Shown here: piece by piece, positions 13,624-17,150 of the stretch
How positions within the stretch are numbered: the first letter of the stretch is position 1
How the letters are laid out: each line of letters begins with the position of its first letter
Origin: Prevotella sp. CAG:1058
GTDB taxonomy: Bacteria > Bacteroidota > Bacteroidia > Bacteroidales > Bacteroidaceae
DNA length: 17,150 nt
NCBI GenBank assembly: GCA_000433175.1
Contig: HF986723.1
Coordinates: 11,825 to 28,974 of the forward strand
Direction of reading: 5' to 3'
Notes under the pieces: generated by a model
What the model was told of the DNA's origin: nothing
What the model saw: the letters and a program-made list of their open reading frames with translations, nothing else
Databases searched by the model: none
Program-made: the position numbers and the translations under genes

Positions 13624-14598
13624 ATGGAACACAACCCAACTGACGAGACATACATGCGCCGCTGCCTGCAGCTGGCAGGCAACGGTCTGCTTAACGCCAA
13701 GCCCAACCCCATGGTAGGGGCTGTGATAGTTGGCGCAGACGGTAGGATAATAGGCGAAGGCTACCACGTGCGCTGCGGTGAAGGACATGCCGAAGTGAAC
13801 GCCTTTGCATCGGTAAGCAAGGCCGACGAGGCACTGCTGCCCGAAGCCACGCTATACGTAAGCCTCGAGCCATGCTCGCACTACGGCCGCACGCCGCCCT
13901 GCGCCGACCTTATAATAAGGAAAGGGGTAAGGCGCGTAGTAGTGGGATGCGTCGACCCCTTCGCCAAAGTGCAGGGACGGGGCATACAGAAGCTGCGCGA
14001 CGCGGGCATCGACGTGACCGTGGGAGTCCTTGAGAAGGAATGCAAGGCGCTGAACAAGAGGTTCTTCACCTTCAACACGCACAAGCGCCCTTACGTGATA
14101 CTGAAATGGTGCATGACAGCCAACGGATACATCGACGACGGCTTCAAGCCCACGATGCTGTCGACGCCGTTCACCCAAATGCTCTGCCACAAGCTGCGCG
14201 CCGAGAACGACGCCATACTCGTTGGCCGCGTAACGGCAGAGCGCGACCGTCCGCGGCTTAACGTAAGGCTGTGGAGCGGCCCAGACCCAATGCCCGTTAC
14301 GCTTGACCGCAACCGCCCGTTCAGCCCCGATGCAGATTTCAGCCGGCCGGTCATTCCCCAGCTATTCAGTTTCCTTCACGGCAAAGGCGTACAGTCGCTC
14401 ATCGTGGAAGGCGGAGCCGAAACGCTGGGACGCTTCATGGACGACGACAACTGGTGGGACGAGATACGTGTCGAGACATCGCCCAAGAGCGTTACCGGAG
14501 GCACGCGCGCACCGCAACTTCCGCAAAACGTAAGGCTGTCAAAACGGGCTGAATACGACGGCAACGTGATAGAAACATACGTAAAAGACGAGGATTAG
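13624..14598 (+). CDS. ribD: Bifunctional riboflavin biosynthesis deaminase/reductase RibD
   Basis: A 324-aa two-domain enzyme. The N-terminal deaminase acts on diaminohydroxyphosphoribosylaminopyrimidine (EC 3.5.4.26), and the C-terminal reductase makes 5-amino-6-ribitylaminouracil phosphate (EC 1.1.1.193). Zinc and catalytic motifs are present: HAE at 55-57 and PCSHYGRTPPC at 83-93. The reductase half (about 148-324) shows KWCMTANGYID, NDAILVGRVTAERDRPRLNVR and LIVEGGAETLGRF. I chose the ATG at 13624 (MEHNPTDETYMRRCLQLA) because it gives the normal family start. The frame extends 16 codons further up, but that would overlap the promoter. The promoter position predicts a leaderless mRNA, and no FMN riboswitch is present. 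The gene is a single transcription unit ended by a strong hairpin. Other rib genes are not in the window. Confidence 0.96.
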   Translation: MEHNPTDETYMRRCLQLAGNGLLNAKPNPMVGAVIVGADGRIIGEGYHVRCGEGHAEVNAFASVSKADEALLPEATLYVSLEPCSHYGRTPPCADLIIRKGVRRVVVGCVDPFAKVQGRGIQKLRDAGIDVTVGVLEKECKALNKRFFTFNTHKRPYVILKWCMTANGYIDDGFKPTMLSTPFTQMLCHKLRAENDAILVGRVTAERDRPRLNVRLWSGPDPMPVTLDRNRPFSPDADFSRPVIPQLFSFLHGKGVQSLIVEGGAETLGRFMDDDNWWDEIRVETSPKSVTGGTRAPQLPQNVRLSKRAEYDGNVIETYVKDED

Positions 14599-14656
14599 CA
14601 CTGCATAAAAACGGAAATTTAATGCAAACAGGTTACAGATTGTAACCAACAAGGCA

Positions 14657-14704
14657 AAAAGAGCCATTCCGGAGTCAGATGAATGCCACCGGAATGGCTC
14701 TTTT
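14657..14704 (+). terminator. Rho-independent terminator of ribD
   Basis: The 16-bp stem AAAAGAGCCATTCCGG (14657-14672) pairs perfectly with 14689-14704 and ends in TTTT. The loop is 16 nt. The A-tract on the 5' side gives it terminator form on the minus strand too, so it may act in both directions. Confidence 0.9.
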
Positions 14705-14753
14705 ATCATGCCAGGCACCAATAACAGCCGGCACCAACTACGCCGCAAAAGCA

Positions 14754-14841
14754 TACCTTTGTGCGCCCGGAAGCTTACCTCCTGGCCTGTAAAAGGTTAT
14801 CTTTTAACCGGCAAAAGACTACCTTCCGCAACTGCGCCGGA
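14754..14841. repeat. Imperfect 22-nt tandem repeat array (copy B)
   Basis: Four units of exactly 22 nt start with TA at 14754, 14776, 14798 and 14820. Their openings are TACCTTTG, TACCTCCT, TATCTTTT and TACCTTCC. Units two and three also share AAAAGG/AAAAGA near the end. A partial unit ending GCAAAAGC precedes the array. It lies between the convergent ribD and secDF terminators. Pattern and period match copy A at 3872-3937. It is not CRISPR: there are no identical repeats with unique spacers. Confidence 0.65.
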
Positions 14842-14848
14842 TGCAAAC

Positions 14849-14887
14849 AAACAAGGCGGACGCGCCCGATGCGCGTCCGCCTTGTTT
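14849..14887 (-). terminator. Rho-independent terminator of secDF
   Basis: A 17-bp perfect stem (14849-14865 with 14871-14887, loop CCGAT) lies 42 nt past the secDF stop. The minus-strand 3' side continues TTTGTTTGC. The core GCGTCCGCCTTG (plus strand 14873-14884) also occurs in the terminator at 4018-4029. Confidence 0.85.
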
Positions 14888-14929
14888 ATTATTGTAGAGC
14901 CTGGAGGCTCCTTTGTTTATTCCAACGGC

Positions 14930-17150
14930 TTATTGAGCCTTCTCAATATGTCCCTTGCTCTTCTCCTTGCTGCCAAGTGTCAGATAAGCGACAGGAGCTG
15001 CGATGAAGATAGATGAGAATGTACCAAAGACGATACCGAGAATCATCGTCAGCGAGAAGCTGCGGATGCTCTCGCCTGCGAAGAAGAAGCAGATGAGCAG
15101 CACGAGCAACGTTGCCGAACCGGTGTTGATGGTACGGGCGAGCGTCTGGTTCAACGAGTCGTTGAAGAGCGTCCAGCGGTCGCGCTTGGCGTAAAGGCCC
15201 ATGTTCTCACGTATACGGTCGAACACAACCACCTTGTCGTTTATCGAGTAACCAATGACGGTAAGGATTGCTCCGATGAACGTCTGGTCGACCTCGAGCG
15301 ACATGGGCACAAGCCCCCACAGCAGCGAGTAGACGCCGAGCACGAACAGCGTGTCGAACGTCAGCGCGATGGTTGAGCCGAGCGAGAACGCCACGTTGCG
15401 GAAGCGCAACAGGATGTAGAGGAATATCGCAATGATGGCGATTATCACGCTGATGACGGCTCCCTGGGTGATGTCCTTGGCCACCGACGGACCCACCTTT
15501 GCACTGCTGATGATCGAACCGCCCTCGCGGATGTCGGGGTTGCGGAACTTCGATATGTCAGTCTGGGTGACAAGGCCGGCCTTCGTGAGCGAGTTGAAGA
15601 GTATCCTCTCCACCTCGTCGTCCACGTTCTGGTCGTTGGACTCTATCTTGTAGTTGGTGGTCACGCGGATGTTGCGGCCGTCAACGCCGAGGGCTATGGC
15701 GTTGAAAGTGGACTCGCCGAACGCGCCGTCGAGGGCGTCGCGCACCTGCTCGGGCTGCACCGGTTTCTCGAAACGCAGCACGTAGTTGCGGCCGCCGGTG
15801 AAGTCGATGCTCTTGCTGAAGCCCCTGAACATGAAGCTGAGGATGAACACTAACGTAAGCACGCCCCAGATGGTAAGCGAGCGCTTTGACTTGCCCATGA
15901 AGTTGAAGTTGGTGTTCTGCGGCATCTTACGCGATACGGCCGTCGAGAAGGTGAGTTTCTGCCACTTGTCGCGCTTCATCTGACGGTCGTATACGAGACG
16001 CGTCATGTATATCGCGGTGAAGAACGAACAGCAGATACCGATGATGAGCGTAACGGCGAAGCCTCTGATCGGTCCCGTGCCGAACACGGCGAGGATTACG
16101 CCCGTGATGATTGACGTCAGGTTGGAGTCGAAGATTGCCGAGAAGGCGTTCTTGTAACCGGCGTCGATGGCCGACTTGACGGCCAGACCCCTGGCAAGCT
16201 CTTCCTTGGCGCGCTCGTAGATGAGCACGTTGGCGTCGACCGCCATACCGAGCGACAGCAGCAGACCTGCGATGCCGGGCATGGTCAGGGCCGTCTGGAA
16301 CGAGCTCATGATGCCCAACGTGAAGAACAGGTTGAACAGCAAGGCCATGTTGGCCAGCATGCCGGGGATGAAGTTGTACAGTACGACCATGTAGGCCATA
16401 AGGATGATGAAGGCTATGCCGAACGAAATCAAGCCTTGCTCGATGGACTGCGCACCGAGGGACGGGCCTACGATGTCTTCCTGCACGATGCGTGCGGGAG
16501 CCGGCATGCGGCCTGACTTGAGCGTGTTGGCAAGGTCCTTGGTGTCTTCGATGGTGAAGTTGCCGCTGATTTCAGAGCTTCCTCCGGTTATTTCGCCGTT
16601 TACGCGCGGTGCGCTGTAAACAACTCCGTCAAGAACGATTGCTATGGCGCGGCCTACGTTGGCCTTGGTGAGCGATGCCCAGCGGCGTGCGCCGTCCGAG
16701 TTCATTGTCATGTTGACGGTAGGACGGCCTGTAACGCTGTTAAACTCGTCGCGTGCGTCGGTCACAACATCGCCCTCGAGCGGTGCGCGGCCATTGCTCT
16801 GAGTGACCTTGAGTGCGTGCAGCTCGTAGATGTTCTTGGCAGAAAGTCCGTCTGTAGGCTTGGCGCTCCACATCAGCTTGACGTCTGACGGCAGTATGCG
16901 CTTGGCCTCTTCAGAGTAGATTATCTTGTCTATGGCCGCAGTGTCGCGTACATGGGCGTAACCAACGATGCTGAGTGCGCCCTGCGGAGTGGTCTGCAGC
17001 ATTGAGAGCAGCGGGTGCAGTTTCTTTGCCTGCTCAGTCTGTGCGTCAGCCTTGGCGGTCTCGCCGGCCACGTCTTTCTTAAGCTGCAGCTTTGCCTTGG
17101 CGGCATCAGCCGTGGCAGTCTGCTTTGCAGCGGCTGTATCGGCAGCTGCC
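14930..17150 (-). CDS. secDF: Protein translocase SecDF (fused; N-terminal part outside the window)
   Basis: The frame is open from the right edge to the stop at 14930-14932, giving the last 739 residues of a SecD-SecF fusion. SecDF is an inner-membrane proton-driven accessory of the Sec translocon that helps pull exported proteins out. The visible part starts with an Ala/Lys-rich stretch in the first periplasmic region, then the SecD periplasmic remainder (LSIVGYAHVRDTAAIDKI; GSSEISGNFTIEDTKDLANT), then SecD membrane segments with GMAVDANVLIYERAKEE (VDANV at 16240-16226). The SecF half follows (SKSIDFTGGRNYVLRF) with GYSINDKVVVFDRIREN near 15252-15216. Full-length Bacteroidetes SecDF is about 1000 aa, so roughly 260 residues are missing. 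The GTG at 17071 is internal, not the start. A terminator follows at 14887-14849. Confidence 0.96.
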   Translation of the reverse strand, partial: AAADTAAAKQTATADAAKAKLQLKKDVAGETAKADAQTEQAKKLHPLLSMLQTTPQGALSIVGYAHVRDTAAIDKIIYSEEAKRILPSDVKLMWSAKPTDGLSAKNIYELHALKVTQSNGRAPLEGDVVTDARDEFNSVTGRPTVNMTMNSDGARRWASLTKANVGRAIAIVLDGVVYSAPRVNGEITGGSSEISGNFTIEDTKDLANTLKSGRMPAPARIVQEDIVGPSLGAQSIEQGLISFGIAFIILMAYMVVLYNFIPGMLANMALLFNLFFTLGIMSSFQTALTMPGIAGLLLSLGMAVDANVLIYERAKEELARGLAVKSAIDAGYKNAFSAIFDSNLTSIITGVILAVFGTGPIRGFAVTLIIGICCSFFTAIYMTRLVYDRQMKRDKWQKLTFSTAVSRKMPQNTNFNFMGKSKRSLTIWGVLTLVFILSFMFRGFSKSIDFTGGRNYVLRFEKPVQPEQVRDALDGAFGESTFNAIALGVDGRNIRVTTNYKIESNDQNVDDEVERILFNSLTKAGLVTQTDISKFRNPDIREGGSIISSAKVGPSVAKDITQGAVISVIIAIIAIFLYILLRFRNVAFSLGSTIALTFDTLFVLGVYSLLWGLVPMSLEVDQTFIGAILTVIGYSINDKVVVFDRIRENMGLYAKRDRWTLFNDSLNQTLARTINTGSATLLVLLICFFFAGESIRSFSLTMILGIVFGTFSSIFIAAPVAYLTLGSKEKSKGHIEKAQ

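Noticed and set aside
14754..14761. Perfect TAccTTTG box as a plus-strand promoter
   Set aside because: It is the first bases of the first 22-nt repeat unit, has no -33 TTTG at 19-21 bases, and points into the secDF terminator and antisense of secDF with no gene to serve.
14754..14841. CRISPR array
   Set aside because: Units are only 22 nt, adjoin without spacers and are not identical. No cas genes are nearby.
17069..17071. GTG as the start codon of secDF
   Set aside because: The reading frame stays open to the window edge, and the SecD N-terminal membrane segment and first periplasmic part are missing, so the true start is outside.

Overview
The window looks like a chromosomal segment of a Bacteroidales bacterium, most likely Prevotella or a close relative. 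This rests on perfect TAnnTTTG -7 promoter boxes, AT-rich start regions without Shine-Dalgarno sequences, a fused secDF, an Omp28-type domain, and secreted proteins ending in type IX secretion (T9SS/Por)-like sorting domains such as KGVYIVNG and KGINIVK. The genus is inferred from style, not from a database match.

Left block, plus strand (1-3586): the 3' end of yidD (membrane insertion factor), then tyrS, a tRNA-Gln(UUG) with its own promoter and terminator, and a two-gene kduI-kduD operon for unsaturated uronate breakdown (pectin, glycosaminoglycan or similar polysaccharides), closed by a strong terminator.

Convergent intergenic region (3587-4053): no gene. It holds a long hairpin element with 33-bp arms, a short array of imperfect 22-nt repeats merging into a 19-bp palindrome, and the minus-strand terminator of the next gene.

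Central block, minus strand (4054-12999): four consecutive genes for exported proteins of 222, 1269, 833 and 535 aa in transcription order. Each has a signal peptide, and each ends in a T9SS-like C-terminal tail of one of three flavours. The 1269-aa protein combines a propeller-like region, Ig-like repeats, a choice-of-anchor-J-like domain and an Omp28/thioredoxin-like domain with a CxxC. The 833- and 535-aa proteins look like paralogues. Hairpins separate all four genes.

Region 13000-13588 is AT-rich and I find no convincing gene in it. It carries the probable leader of the 222-aa protein gene and some small hairpins. Then comes ribD (riboflavin synthesis), whose promoter sits so close to its ATG that the mRNA should be leaderless. 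After the ribD terminator a second 22-nt repeat array lies before the minus-strand terminator of secDF, which runs off the right edge.

Functionally, yidD and secDF serve inner-membrane insertion and export, and the central block encodes export cargo, but no T9SS machinery is visible. I see no phage, transposase, CRISPR array or defence gene. The most unusual content is the pair of 22-nt repeat arrays, the long palindrome, the leaderless ribD, and the overlaps of terminators with promoters.
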